Assembly: GCA_963920705.1 (NCBI GenBank)
Contig: OY987227.1
Span: forward strand, 15,587,434-15,651,433
Length of the DNA stretch: 64,000 nucleotides
Reading direction: 5' to 3'
From: Odiellus spinosus
Taxonomy: Eukaryota > Arthropoda > Arachnida > Opiliones > Phalangiidae
How positions within the stretch are numbered: the first letter of the stretch is position 1; each line of letters starts with the position of its first letter. Both the position numbers and the translations under genes were made by a program. The notes beneath the pieces are model-generated. The model did no database searches, was not told the DNA's origin, and worked only from the letters and a program-made list of their open reading frames with translations. Of this stretch, positions 1 to 10,222 are shown in pieces.

Positions 1-660
1 TATTAATTAATGAAGCTTTTCTAAAATTAATAGATATCATTATTGGGATAAAAAAGAAAATTTATCTTAGTTATCAGATTAACTAAATTTAGGAAGCTAC
101 TATGCTAACTGTTCCAAATATTTAAGTTGTTAATTTGAATTTTTTCAAACATGTATGTAATTAACTAACCATAGCTAAGATTAAGAGCTATCTGTAAATT
201 GGGAGTTTAATTTTATATAAGCTTATATATATTGATTGCTAATAAATCCTTCCAACGAAAAACAAAAAAAAAAAAAAAAAAACAAAAAAAAAATTGTTTT
301 AACCTATCACGTAAGAAGTTTATAAATCTTATGTCAAATATGATTTTGTTGAATAAAAATTATTTAACCTCATTATACGCTGTTTTTGATTTCTTAGTTT
401 TTAGGAATAGAAATAGAATACACAAAGCTTTTAATTTTTGGGATTTATTGAAAATATATCTTTTGTTGGTCGATATCATATAGATACTGATGTCAAGATT
501 CGTCCAATAAAGACAGGGTTCGTACAAGATTTCGAAAATCAATTTATCTGTTATTTTCCCGTTTTTCAGACTACTTTTGTTAAATTTCCTTGAGTACATT
601 TTTACATTCTTCCCTGAGTTTTTGACTTAAAATGATTTTCCATAATGTTTCCTGTTTTCC
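1..660. other. AT-rich non-genic stretch
   Basis: No coding exon, RNA gene or clear repeat was seen. It includes an A-rich run near 263-293. Short open stretches here have no coding character. Confidence 0.5.
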
Positions 661-679
661 ATGTTTGTACAAACCCTTC

Positions 680-943
680 TGACTGATATCAATCAAGATT
701 CAACCGATACTGATATCAATCAAGGTTCAACCGATACTGATATCAATCAAGGTTCAACCGATACTGATATCAATCAAGGTTCAACCGATACTGATATCAA
801 TCAAGGTTCAACCGATACTGATATCAATCAAGGTTCAACCGATACTGATATCAATCAAGGTTCAACCGACACTCTGATATCAATTAGGTTCAACCGACAC
901 TCTGAAATCAATTAGGTTCAACCGATACTGATTTCAAGCTTCA
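680..943 (+). repeat. 27-bp tandem repeat, about 8 copies
   Basis: The unit is about 27 bp, built from GATACTGATATCAATCA followed by AGGTTCAACC. Because 27 is a multiple of three, one plus frame stays open and reads a 9-residue period (TDTDINQGS). That is a by-product of the repeat and not good evidence for a protein. The last two copies diverge (GACACTCTGA variants). Confidence 0.85.
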
Positions 944-1165
944 ACCGATACCGATATCAAGGTCAAACAATATCAAGGTTCAACCGATATCAAGGTTCAA
1001 CCGATATCAAGGTTCAACCGATATCAAGGTTCAACCGATATCAAGGTTCAACCGATATCAAGGTTCAACCGATATCAAGGTTCAACCGATATCAAGATTC
1101 AACCGATATCAAGGTTCAACCGTTACTGATATCCAGGTTCAACCGATACTGATATTTTGGTTTTG
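944..1165 (+). repeat. 17-bp tandem repeat, about 10 copies, derived from the 27-bp unit
   Basis: The unit GATATCAAGGTTCAACC (17 bp) follows the 27-bp array directly. It equals that unit minus an internal ATACTGATATCA-like segment, so the two arrays look like successive amplifications of one sequence. The last units regain the longer GTTACTGATATC form. Confidence 0.85.
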
Positions 1166-1633
1166 CCTTCACTTTCTATTGAATTTTGGAGACAAAAACA
1201 AAATTTTTGACAAGAAATTTAAAATATTCACACTGAAAATTTTACATTATGACTCAGCTACAGCCTACATCTCATGATATCAGTTATTTAGAAGCAAAAC
1301 TGATACAGTGTACATCGATTAAATCAAGATCGTATCAGTTTGGATCCATCACCACAAATATAATAAATTAATGATAATTGTTCAAAGACTACAATTAATT
1401 TGCATTGTAGAAGATCACAGCAGCAAACAGTTAAGAGGAATAAATTTTTAGTTTTGAAAGATTTTTTGGCACAATTTTCACAAACAGTTTTCTAAAACTA
1501 AGAAAAAAACTTATTTGTAAAAAAGTAAAAAAAAATGAGGAGAAAACTCAAAGAAATTTACACCGAAGTTGACACGGATTGCTCTGTTGAATATAGACAC
1601 TAGAAATAAGTCTAGAATTTTTAATTTGATATA

Positions 1634-1639
1634 TTTATT
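1634..1639 (-). terminator. Poly(A) signal of the SEC20 gene
   Basis: AATAAA on the minus strand, 60 bp past the SEC20 stop codon. It is the nearest canonical signal downstream. Confidence 0.6.
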
Positions 1640-1698
1640 GCTTTTAGACGAATTCAAAAGTGGAGAAATAAAAAACTTTTTTAAAATGCATAGAGTTG

Positions 1699-2734
1699 TT
1701 AAAATAATCTATCACGAATGACATAAAGGACTGAGCAAAAGAAGAAAAGGAATGCCACAATAATTAGTACTCGGTCAGTACATTCTCTACGGCCATATTT
1801 CGTGAGCAATTGCTTGGATTGGCTAATGACGCTTCCCATGGCCTTATACTCCTCATGAGTATCCTCTATAGCGCCAGAAGAACCAACTAAAGACAAACGT
1901 AAGTTTGTAATGAATAAGGCTTCAGAGCGAGAAGCGGGTAATTTAATTACCCAAAGATTCTAGAGTTTTTTCACTCTGTTGTACTTGATTAGCCAGCTGG
2001 TGGCTAATTGATAACAAATTATCGGTTATAGAAGATGTTGTTTGGACCAAGCTTTCCTTCCCAGCTTTTGGACTTTTCATGTAAATAAGAATATTAATTG
2101 ATCAAGAATTTAGAAAAGTAAGCCTAGATTATAAGGATGTACCGTTGTCTAAGTTCGGATGAGCTACTAGAAAATAGATCTTCCCTTGTCTTTTGGCCGA
2201 TAACAGTGTTACTGGCAAGATTTGCTTTCCTCAGAGACCCGATATTGCTTCAAATTTAAAAGGTTTACATAAAGTATAGAAAAAAAGGACGCAAGAACGT
2301 ACTTTGAAAGCTCCTTCCGATTGATTTCAACTTCTTGCAATAAGTTTTGCCTTTCATCACTTTTGTCCTGCTCATTAGCTATCCTTTCTAGTTCCTTAAT
2401 ACATATATAAATAGTAAATAATCAACCAAACTCTGGACAGGGAGTTACACAAAATGAGCTAATTACATCAATGGACTCTTTTAACTTTTTCAAATTCTCA
2501 CCCACACGTAAGTTTAGAGTATTTAACACTTCTCTGGGGCCAGAGCATTCTCTAATGTCCTACAATTCATGATTATATAGTATCATAAAAACTAATTTCA
2601 ATTGTTTCAATATTGCTTACTTGGATGAAAGCTTTTACTCTTAGATCGTATTTGGTTAGTTCTTGCTGACATATTTTTATGGCAGTTTGGTGACTTAGAG
2701 CATTGTTCGCGGGTCTTTTCTTTTCCGGTGGCAT
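1699..2734 (-). CDS. BNIP1: SEC20/BNIP1-like vesicle-transport SNARE (6 exons)
   Basis: SEC20 (BNIP1) is an ER-anchored SNARE that acts with syntaxin 18, USE1 and SEC22 in Golgi-to-ER retrograde transport. Exons on the minus strand: 2621-2734, 2467-2559, 2303-2394, 2143-2247, 1951-2072 and 1699-1886, joined by GT-AG introns of 55-72 bp. The phases agree and give 237 aa (human is about 228). The N-terminal part matches the family (CQQELTKYDLRVKAFIQDIRE and GSLRKANL segments). The SNARE region is about residues 142-205, including the EEYKAMG and LLTKYGRRE stretches. One C-terminal transmembrane segment (about 215-232) precedes a short RDRLF tail, so this is a tail-anchored protein. The ATG at 2734 starts MPPEKKRP and is the only in-frame start close to the conserved region. 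The BH3-like motif reported for mammalian BNIP1 is not obvious here. Identification is by family knowledge of the whole protein pattern; exon ends are inferred by eye. Confidence 0.93.
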
Positions 2735-2889
2735 GATTCAAACTTACATTAACTTACTTTTAATAAATTTAAATTAAATTAACTTTTAAAAACCTTAAAC
2801 CATCTAGCAATATGCTAGATCTCACCATAAGGCTTTCATAAGCAGACTACAAGAGTCACCCAGTAGTAGTAGTAGAATACGCTTATTGC

Positions 2890-2932
2890 CACGTGATCTG
2901 CCAAGAACCAATCAGTAACATACATATATAAG
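2890..2932 (+). promoter_or_regulatory. E-box / CCAAT / TATA core promoter between SEC20 and a small ORF
   Basis: CACGTG (2890-2895), CCAAT (2908-2912) and TATATAAG (2925-2932) lie in promoter-like order on the plus strand. They predict a start site near 2955-2960. The elements sit 156-198 bp upstream of the SEC20 start codon on the other strand, so this may be a divergent promoter region. The motifs are visible; the function is inferred. Confidence 0.5.
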
Positions 2933-3002
2933 ACCCGAAATTCAAAAATTCAACTACATTCTTGGTTTTTTTATTTTATCACAAGATTTAATATTTTAAA
3001 TA

Positions 3003-3071
3003 ATGGGCCAAGTTTTATTTACTTCCCTGATTTTTCTACTTTTAATCATATTGAAAATCTTGAATCAATAG
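3003..3071 (+). CDS. Candidate 22-aa hydrophobic micropeptide
   Basis: An ATG lies about 45 nt downstream of the start site predicted from the TATA box at 2925. It opens 22 codons ending in TAG. The peptide begins MGQVLF and is dominated by a Leu/Ile-rich stretch (about residues 5-18) with a Lys near the end, so it could span a membrane or act as a leader. AATAAA follows at 3298-3303, giving a predicted mRNA of roughly 350 nt. No family is recognised. Short membrane micropeptides of this shape exist in animals (for example SERCA regulators), but I cannot assign it to one. A short ORF can arise by chance in AT-rich DNA; the support is the ordered promoter, ORF and poly(A) arrangement. Confidence 0.35.
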   Translation: MGQVLFTSLIFLLLIILKILNQ

Positions 3072-3303
3072 TCAAGCGTGGATTCAAGCTAGGGAGCCTG
3101 AAGCAAAAATCAAAAGCCTTATTTTGTGTTAATTTAAACAGTAATAAAGTAATGGAAAAGTCTATCCCTCGAGGCATTTTTTTTTTTGTTTTAATTAAGT
3201 TAATTACGACAAAATTTAGTCGGTGTTTACCCCCAATGTAAAAGATTCTAGAGTATAAACTCGTTCTTTGCCTCATTACAATATTTTTCGAAGGAGAAAT
3301 AAA

Positions 3304-3891
3304 GGGCGTTTAAAATGTGACTGTCATCATTTATTTTTAGTTTTTTCATATTAATAAAAAGCCTTATTGAAAATTTTATACCTATCGGTATATGTGTTTA
3401 TAACAAAATTCCATGTAACAAGAATTACAGGATAGTTCGTGGGGTCACGGTAGTTACGCAACGTGACGACTTGTTTTCGAGGGCCAAAGCTACAAGCTGC
3501 AAAATGTTGATGACATCCCTAATCCATGATTTTACGTCTGGCCCTCTCTTTATTCCAGCTTTTTTAGCTCTGCAGCCTACTGTCTCGAGACTCGTCGTAC
3601 TACTATTGCAATAACTTTCTCTGTTTTTACTTTATTTAGTGAAATTTGATATCTTTATTCAAAAATCATCTAAAAAGATTAATAGTTAATCTTTGGGCTA
3701 CATCTTAAAAAAATATATTCATTCTTTCTTTATTTTAAAAATGTAAATCTAAAGTTAATCAGGCTTTCTCTGATCCAAGGGGGGGCATAAACGGAATCCT
3801 CCATAAAACGGTGGTTTAGAATAGTTCAGTTATGTTAGTTCACTGATACGCATTCCACAATTCAAAGTTTTTAGTATAAAATAAACTAATA
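3304..3891. other. Intergenic stretch upstream of the SLC5A gene
   Basis: No coding exon was seen. There is a short hairpin-capable pair, GTCACG...CGTGAC (about 3443-3466), and a GC-richer patch at 3430-3600 that could hold the SLC5A promoter or 5' UTR. No TATA box is evident close to the start codon. Confidence 0.35.
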
Positions 3892-6800
3892 ATGACACAA
3901 GACGTTTCCGATTTCTCGATTTTGGATTTAGTCATTCTGGTCGTATATTTTATCGTTATTCTTGTCTTTGGAATTTGGGTAAGTTCAACTTTAAAGATAT
4001 TTTTACAGAAAAGTAAACCTTACTGCAACCAAAAGTGCATATGATATATTAAAATAATTACGATACATATTACTAAATAAATGTCACAGAATTATGAAAT
4101 AATAAATTTATGTAAAATTTATGCCCTGTGAATAAAAAATTACAACTCAAAAAACTAATTTCAAGTTAAAATTAATTCTTTTAACAATTTTAATTGATTA
4201 TAAACATTATACTGTACTAGACTATATCATTAAAAACAGTTAAAGTTAAGACAGTTAACAGGCTCGAAAAGGAACTGCAGATCAAACTTGGTAGCAAGAT
4301 ATACAGCTTTGGTTGTTTACCATTTACGAAAGTTCACTTCCTCCTTCGTCTTTGAATTTTCGCGCTGGTTAAAGGCCCTATCTGCTCTGAAATGTGCCCC
4401 TTTAAAATGCTCTTCCGTTACGCATACAGCCAGGCATTCAATGAACAATTTCCTATGATCAACATCGTCTGCTAAACTAGAAAAGAATGCGACTTTAAAG
4501 AGGATTTAAAAACGTAAATATTCCCTTATAAGAGACTAGCTGTGATTATTAGAGCCCCTTTAAAGCTATCTTCTTTTCGTGCGTAGCGGATAACGTTGGC
4601 CATAAAACTACAGGGAAGATTATTTTCAAGGGCAAATTTTAGAACAGATATAGCCGTTAAGGTTCGCTTATAGTTATGGGGTCCTTCCTAAACTTATAAG
4701 GAATCTACAAAAAGCCATACATGTTCTCTGTTACATTTAAAAGAGATACTGAAATAGTTAGACAGTAATACCAATGTATACACAGGCTGCGAGAAAGGGT
4801 AGTAACGACAATATACGTGGGTTTTTCCTGGCTGGAAGGAACATGAATTGGATACTGGTAAGCGCATAAACATCTTACGCAAGTATCTTTAAAGGGAATA
4901 TAACATCTATCCTTTTGAGGAGCCCACGGTTGGTTTTAAACTTTGCCAACAGGTTAATTCGTGATAGTGAATTTTAACTCTAACAAGTATCTTGTTATGA
5001 TTGTTTTGCACAAAATTATGAGGATCTTCCGTTATGAAAGTTTCGTAGGTTATATTCCATTTTAAGTCATAATCGTACACAATTAACACTAGGCTATTTA
5101 ATACTACACCTTCCCTTTAATTTTAGGTGGGCTGTAGTCTCTTCGCGACGAATATCGGAAGCACCCACTTCATCGGTTTAACGGGGTCAGGAGCAAAATC
5201 AGGAATTAGTATAGCCGGATTTGAACTAAATGTAATTTAATGGTTAAAAAATTGGGTACTCGACACTGTCTATGACGTCACATCCAAAAGGCAAAGGCAC
5301 TTTAAAATGGAAAAAAGTCTTCTCAGACGTACGTAATTACCTACCGAGTTGCTAAACAGTGACCATTCTCGTAATCTGGACATCGAGAATAAATTATAAT
5401 AATAACGGTCACATTATCAGTTTATATTTCGTTCACAAACCTAATCAGGTGTACCGCGAGTCTATGAAAACCGTCCTTCGGGGGACGTTACTAACTACCT
5501 ATTTTCATTATGTTAAAAACGTGAAACATTGAAGTCTGTAATTTTTAAATCCCCTTTAAAGTCGCCTTCTTCTCTATAGCTTAATGGATGTTTGCATGTT
5601 TCAAGAATGATTAGTTCCTTAAATCTTAATTTTTTTTAATATTTTGTCGTATCAAATGGGTGACGTCATACTTTTGTGCCTCGATAGATATAGTCCATCC
5701 TATAATTAATGTCTAGATGCTTATCCTTTCAATTTCAGGCTATGTTTGTACTTTTACTACTGGGATGGTTCTTCGTTCCCGTTTACTTGGCTAGTCAAGT
5801 ACGTTGTAATTGTTAGATTAGGTATTAAAGAGATAGTTCATAGAACACATCCAAGGTTGAGAAGCAAAGGGAGCGCTAGTTATAGCAGGAAAGTTTAGTA
5901 GAGGTCATGGCGAAAGCGCTTGGGCAAATGTAAACTATTTTCAAGGGGAGGTAAAGCATTCCGCCCGAGTGCAATATTTATTTTCAAGAGCTGCTGCTCA
6001 TCCTTCTACACAAAGGGTTTTAGACGTAGTTAATAAAAAAAATGGTATATATAAAATGTACTTAGGTATACACCATGCCAGAATATCTTCGTAAACGATT
6101 CGGTGGTCAAAGGATACAAATCTACTTGTCGGTTTTGGCATTGATAATGTCTATTTTTATGAGAATATCGGTGAGAAATATATGGTATATTGTATTATCA
6201 TTGTGAAAAAAAATATTAAAGTATATAAATAAAATGTCCAAGACGGATTTGTACGCCGGAGCGACATTCATAGAGCAAACTATGAAATGGAATACTTATC
6301 CAGCCATTTGCGCTCTCTTGGCTGTCTCCGCGATATTCACTGTAGGGGGTATGTATTAAATACTCTGAATTGATAAGGTTAAAGCGTATAAGTATTAACC
6401 AAGATTCTTCGCACAGGAGGATTGGTGGCGGTTATGTACACGGACATGGTACGTCCCATTAAACTTTTGCCACGGCTCTCGCCTTGTCTAATTTAAATTC
6501 GATCCGTTAGCTTCAAACCATTCAAATAATTATCGGCGCGTCTATTATGGCTGTATTTACGCAACTGGAAGTCGGAAGCTACGCTGACATAAAGACAAAG
6601 TTCCCTTTCGCCGAACCATTGAACGAAACCTTCGTCGGTCGCGACTTCTTCAACCAGTCATGCAGTAAACCCACTGAATACTATTTCAACCTCTTACGTC
6701 CCATGACGGATAGTCAATTGCCGTGGACTGGTATGACATTCGGTTTAACTATTTCTGCCGTATGGGGTTGGTGTTCCGATCAAGTTCAAGTACAGAGGAC

Positions 6801-8455
6801 CCTAAGCGCCAAGAACGTCATTCACGCCAAAGGAGGCTGCGTTTTGGCCGGCTTTTTGAAAATCTTGCCACTCTTTTTGTTTGTCTTCCCTGGAATGGCC
6901 GCTAGAATATTATTTCCGAGTACGTTCGGCGATTCCTTAAATTTAAATTTGAAGCTAAGCCTAATTAATGACTCAAACTTCGATTTGTTTCGTAGATGAG
7001 ATGTCTTGCTCGGCTCCCGAAGCTTGCAGACAATTATGTGGAAGTCCATATGGTTGTAACGATATAGCTTATCCTTTACTGGTCACTAAACTGATGCCCG
7101 CCGGTTAATGGTTTATTCACCAAACTTTTATATTTTAAAAAGTTAAAATTTGCAATCTTTTAATTCACAAAGGGGCGAAAGGTTTCATTATGTCGGTCAT
7201 CTTGGCGGCCGTTATGAGTTCCTTGACTTCCGTCTTCAATAGCAGCTCCACGCTTTTCACAGTGGATATTTGGACAAGAATACGAAAAGACGCGTCCGAA
7301 ATTGAACTTATCATCGTTGGAAAGTGAGTTTAATTCCCATAAAAATATAAAATATCCGACTGGTATTCGTTGCAGGTTATTCATCGTATTGATGGTAGCT
7401 ATCAGTGTGGCTTGGGTGCCATTCATTAAACTAGCCCAGGGTAGCCAACTGTATCATTACACTCAAAGTATCATCAGTTATTTAGCCCCTCCAATTTGCG
7501 CCGTTTACGTTTTGGCCGTCTTCTGGCATCGCGTCAACGAAAAGGTTTCTATCCCAATTCGCTGATTGAACATCTTCAAGCGCTTTACAATGTGTTTATT
7601 CGTAAACAGGGCGCATTTTGGGGTTTAATGGTCGGTTTAGTTGTCGGTATCATCAGATTCATCTTGGAATTTACATTTCCTCCGCCTACTTGCGATTCCG
7701 GACTACCCGATGATAGACCACTCATTCTGGCCAAAGTTCACTACCTCCATTTTGGATGTCTACTTTTCTTAATTGTCTCGTTTGTTACCATCATTGTTAG
7801 TCTTCTAACGAAACCCATTGATGCGAAACACGTATGAATGCATCTTTCGTACTTTTATTTGGGAAGTTTTACGTAATCTCAAACTTTTTAAAGTATAGAT
7901 TCAACGGCTGACCTTTTGGACGCGTCATAGTAGGGAAGTCAATACGGAAATATCTCGCAACGAACGCGAGGCTGAAGTAATTGGTTCAACATCTCACGTA
8001 ACCATCAATGATAACGAGAAATCAGATGTCGTTTATTTTAACAAGCAAAAGGTGGAGTTGGGAATCACGCGGTTAAGTAACAGTGGGGGTAAGCTTATTA
8101 ATCTATGAGAGAGCTAAGTTGCCAGGTAAAAACTCGAAATCGTGTATGATAATCACGAATATAATTCAGGCTATACATTAATTTCAGTCCGTAATTTGAT
8201 TTAAATTCTATTATAATTTTAATTCCAGCCAAACGAGCACCTAAATGGAAAAGTTTACTATATTTTCTATGCGGTTTTGGTTCCGTTTTGAATGACGAAA
8301 AGAGCAGGCCTCCAAAAGTAATAATTACCGTGGAAGAAACCATTAAAACTTCAATTGAATTACTACACGAGCCTACGAAATGCAAAATAATTTGCAATAT
8401 CTTCGGAATTATTTTGCTGGCTGTGGCGTTATTTATATGGATCTATTTTGCGTAG
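3892..8455 (+). CDS. SLC5A-family (SGLT-type) sodium/solute cotransporter, 14 exons
   Basis: This is a plasma-membrane Na+-coupled symporter of the SLC5 family, closest in pattern to the SGLT/SMIT branch. Exons: 3892-3978, 4786-4857, 5127-5231, 5739-5798, 6066-6170, 6243-6348, 6420-6448, 6511-6919, 6996-7103, 7173-7323, 7376-7544, 7610-7831, 7899-8088 and 8229-8455. Phases are consistent and give 679 aa. Visible family signatures: [10 protein letters not shown] (about 37-46), NIGSTHF with N62 and H67, GFELN with E86, [11 protein letters not shown] (about 112-122), DQVQVQR (278-284), FLKILP with K305, [12 protein letters not shown] (376-387) near the second sodium site, and TQSIISYL with Q441. 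The C-terminus ends in a final hydrophobic helix, as in SGLTs. The Tyr of the usual W-Y-W-C motif is Gly (G274), which may change substrate choice. Substrate is not assignable. Most introns are 52-76 bp, but intron 1 (807 bp) and intron 3 (507 bp) carry dispersed repeats. Confidence 0.95.
4372..4510 (+). repeat. Dispersed CCCCTTTAAA repeat, copy in SLC5A intron 1
   Basis: It resembles 10087-10222: GGCC-TATCTGCT-TGAAAT-TGCCCCTTTAAAA, then a diverged middle, then CATCGTCTGCTAA-CTAGAAAAGAA and GCGACTTTAAAG. The ends are built on complementary CCCCTTTAAA / TTTAAAGGGG, so it may be a MITE. Confidence 0.6.
4554..4610 (-). repeat. CCCCTTTAAA repeat fragment, inverted, SLC5A intron 1
   Basis: GCCCCTTTAAAG, CTTCTTTTC and GATAACGTTGGCC resemble the reverse complement of the right half of the copy at 10087-10222. 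It is a partial, diverged copy. Confidence 0.4.
5543..5592 (-). repeat. CCCCTTTAAA repeat fragment, inverted, SLC5A intron 3
   Basis: CCCCTTTAAAGTCGCCTTCT matches the reverse complement of the right end of the 10087-10222 copy almost exactly, then diverges. Confidence 0.55.
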
Positions 8456-8556
8456 ACAAAGTAGGCCTACATATAACAATTCTCAAATGTATCGTTTAAA
8501 ATTAATATTAATATTAATTAACCATTTTTTGTTACCATATAATTACTAAAATATAA

Positions 8557-8562
8557 AATAAA
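8557..8562 (+). terminator. Poly(A) signal of the SLC5A gene
   Basis: AATAAA, 102 bp after the stop codon and before the TM2D2 upstream region. Confidence 0.6.
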
Positions 8563-8649
8563 TTGCTACCAATCAAGGTGAAATGTCCTGAATTACTTGT
8601 CAGCACCAGAGATCTTACGTAAACAAAACATTCATCGAAAAACTCCGTT

Positions 8650-8796
8650 CGAAAAAAGGCGGGATAATTTAGATCGCGCCTAAGTCGCTAGGTACCGCCA
8701 GTTGTCAAGAAACAAACGCTGTAAAAGTAGCAGACGATTATTATAATGTATCGGTATCTTGTCGGGATTCCTGAAGGAGCGAGGCCTAAGATATAA
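8650..8796 (+). promoter_or_regulatory. TM2D2 promoter/5' UTR with a small upstream ORF
   Basis: A GC-richer patch with an E2F-like GGCGGGAT near 8658 precedes TM2D2. An upstream ATG at 8746 opens 16 codons and stops at 8796, 43 nt before the TM2D2 start codon. Whether the uORF is in the mRNA is unknown. Confidence 0.35.
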
Positions 8797-8839
8797 GTTA
8801 ATTCTGACTTTAATTATAGCAGATTTAAATCAATTTTCC

Positions 8840-9626
8840 ATGAATTTAGTGATATTTACATGTCTAATATGTTTGCTAAAAGCTATCGCTGGTTCGTGGC
8901 CCGAATCTGGAGAGAATCAATGCTCGGCTAGCAGTTGTGATTGTAATCCTTCCAGTAAATACGAACCTCACGCGCCCTTGGTTCGATGCGATTATTTGTA
9001 AGTTGTTAAATATTTAATTATTGGTAATTAATGACTTTTAACAGTTACTCGTCTTATCATTTAGACCAAATGAGTTTATTAGCTGCGAAGATCCATTAGA
9101 TTTGCAGGGAAATGAAACGGCTCGTGATGAACTCAAAGGATTTGGGTGTACCAAGGTAAATTGTGATGAACAAAATTTAATTAATTTTACATTAACTTTA
9201 ATAAACTAATTATGGTATAGTGGGGAGGTCAAAAGTACGAGGAAGTGCAATTTACTTCAGTCAACTGCACAGTTTTACCAGGAATCGAATGCTACGGGAA
9301 TCGAACATTTTTTAAGGGTGATGTTCCGTGTATAAAGTAAGCTTATATTCAAAGTTCTCTCAAATTTAGATTATTTAAAAAGTAATTGGCATTATTAATC
9401 TATTTTTGACAGATATACCGGCCATTATTTCGTCACAACATTGTTGTATTCACTCTTACTGGGCTTCTTGGGCATGGATAGATTTTGTTTAGGCCATACT
9501 GGGACGGCAGTGGGGAAACTACTAACTCTAGGTGGTATAGGAATATGGTGGATTGTGGACATTGTTTTGTTAGTTACTGGTAACTTATTGCCAGAAGATG
9601 GAAGTAATTGGATGCCTAATGTCTGA
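8840..9626 (+). CDS. TM2D2: TM2 domain-containing protein 2 (4 exons)
   Basis: TM2D2 is a conserved animal membrane protein. Its fly relative (amaretto) is linked with Notch signalling together with TM2D1 and TM2D3; the molecular role is unclear. Exons: 8840-8997, 9065-9155, 9221-9336 and 9413-9626, with introns of 65-76 bp; phases agree and give 192 aa. The start at 8840 gives a signal peptide (residues 1-18, ICLLKAIAG end). A Cys-rich ectodomain follows with possible N-glycosylation at N69, N98 and N110. The C-terminal TM2 domain (about 123-180) has two membrane helices separated by the family's Asp-Arg-Phe motif (D144-R145-F146) in [20 protein letters not shown]. The DGSNW ending is also typical. 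The open frame extends upstream of 8840 but without another ATG. Confidence 0.96.
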
Positions 9627-9669
9627 TTTTAGTCTCTGATGTAATTATGATATAATTGTAAATAATGTT

Positions 9670-9675
9670 AATAAA
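9670..9675 (+). terminator. Poly(A) signal of TM2D2
   Basis: AATAAA, 44 bp after the stop codon. Confidence 0.7.
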
Positions 9676-9919
9676 AATTAAATCGTTTGTAATATAATTT
9701 GGTTTGCTATTTCTTTCATTTTAGCTAATTTAACTTATTTTCAATGTAGTGGTCATTCATTACATTTTAAAGCAAAAATTTCTCTTATTATAAAAAATAT
9801 ATTTTGAATGTTATAAAAAAAACTGGTGGCTATTCATTGTGGTAGACTACTTAATAAGTTTATTATAATTATTTCAAAAACTATTTTTAAGAGGGTGCCA
9901 AAGTGGTATTTTAATATTT

Positions 9920-9943
9920 ATTATTTACCATGTGGTAAATAAT
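9920..9943. repeat. Perfect 11-bp-arm palindrome
   Basis: ATTATTTACCA, TG, TGGTAAATAAT: two 11-bp arms around a 2-bp centre in otherwise AT-rich DNA. No function can be assigned. Confidence 0.7.
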
Positions 9944-10086
9944 GTTAATAACATTAATTTATTCAAATTTTCGTTAATTATTATTAGCAGAACTTTTAAT
10001 TAAATTCAATTTTATTAATAATTTGTCATAAATATTAAATTTAACGAAATTTAAAAGTTAATTTGAAATATTTTTTCATTGCCTTG

Positions 10087-10222
10087 AAGGGCCTATCTGC
10101 TTTGAAATTTGCCCCTTTAAAAGGCTCTTAACTTATGCCCACAGCCTACCTTTGACTGTATAGTTTGTGATGGTCAACATCGTCTGCTAAGCTAGAAAAG
10201 AAGGCGACTTTAAAGGGGCTTT
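10087..10222 (+). repeat. Dispersed CCCCTTTAAA repeat, fullest copy
   Basis: GCCCCTTTAAAA on the left and GACTTTAAAGGGGC on the right form inverted ends, with GGTCAACATCGTCTGCTAAG inside. Related copies lie in the SLC5A introns. It is probably a small non-autonomous element. Confidence 0.6.

Noticed and set aside
661-915. 84-codon ORF with a 9-residue period
   Set aside because: It follows from a 27-bp tandem repeat; nothing outside the repeat supports coding.
7160-7426. 88-codon minus-strand ORF inside SLC5A exons 10-11
   Set aside because: Shadow of the real plus-strand exons.
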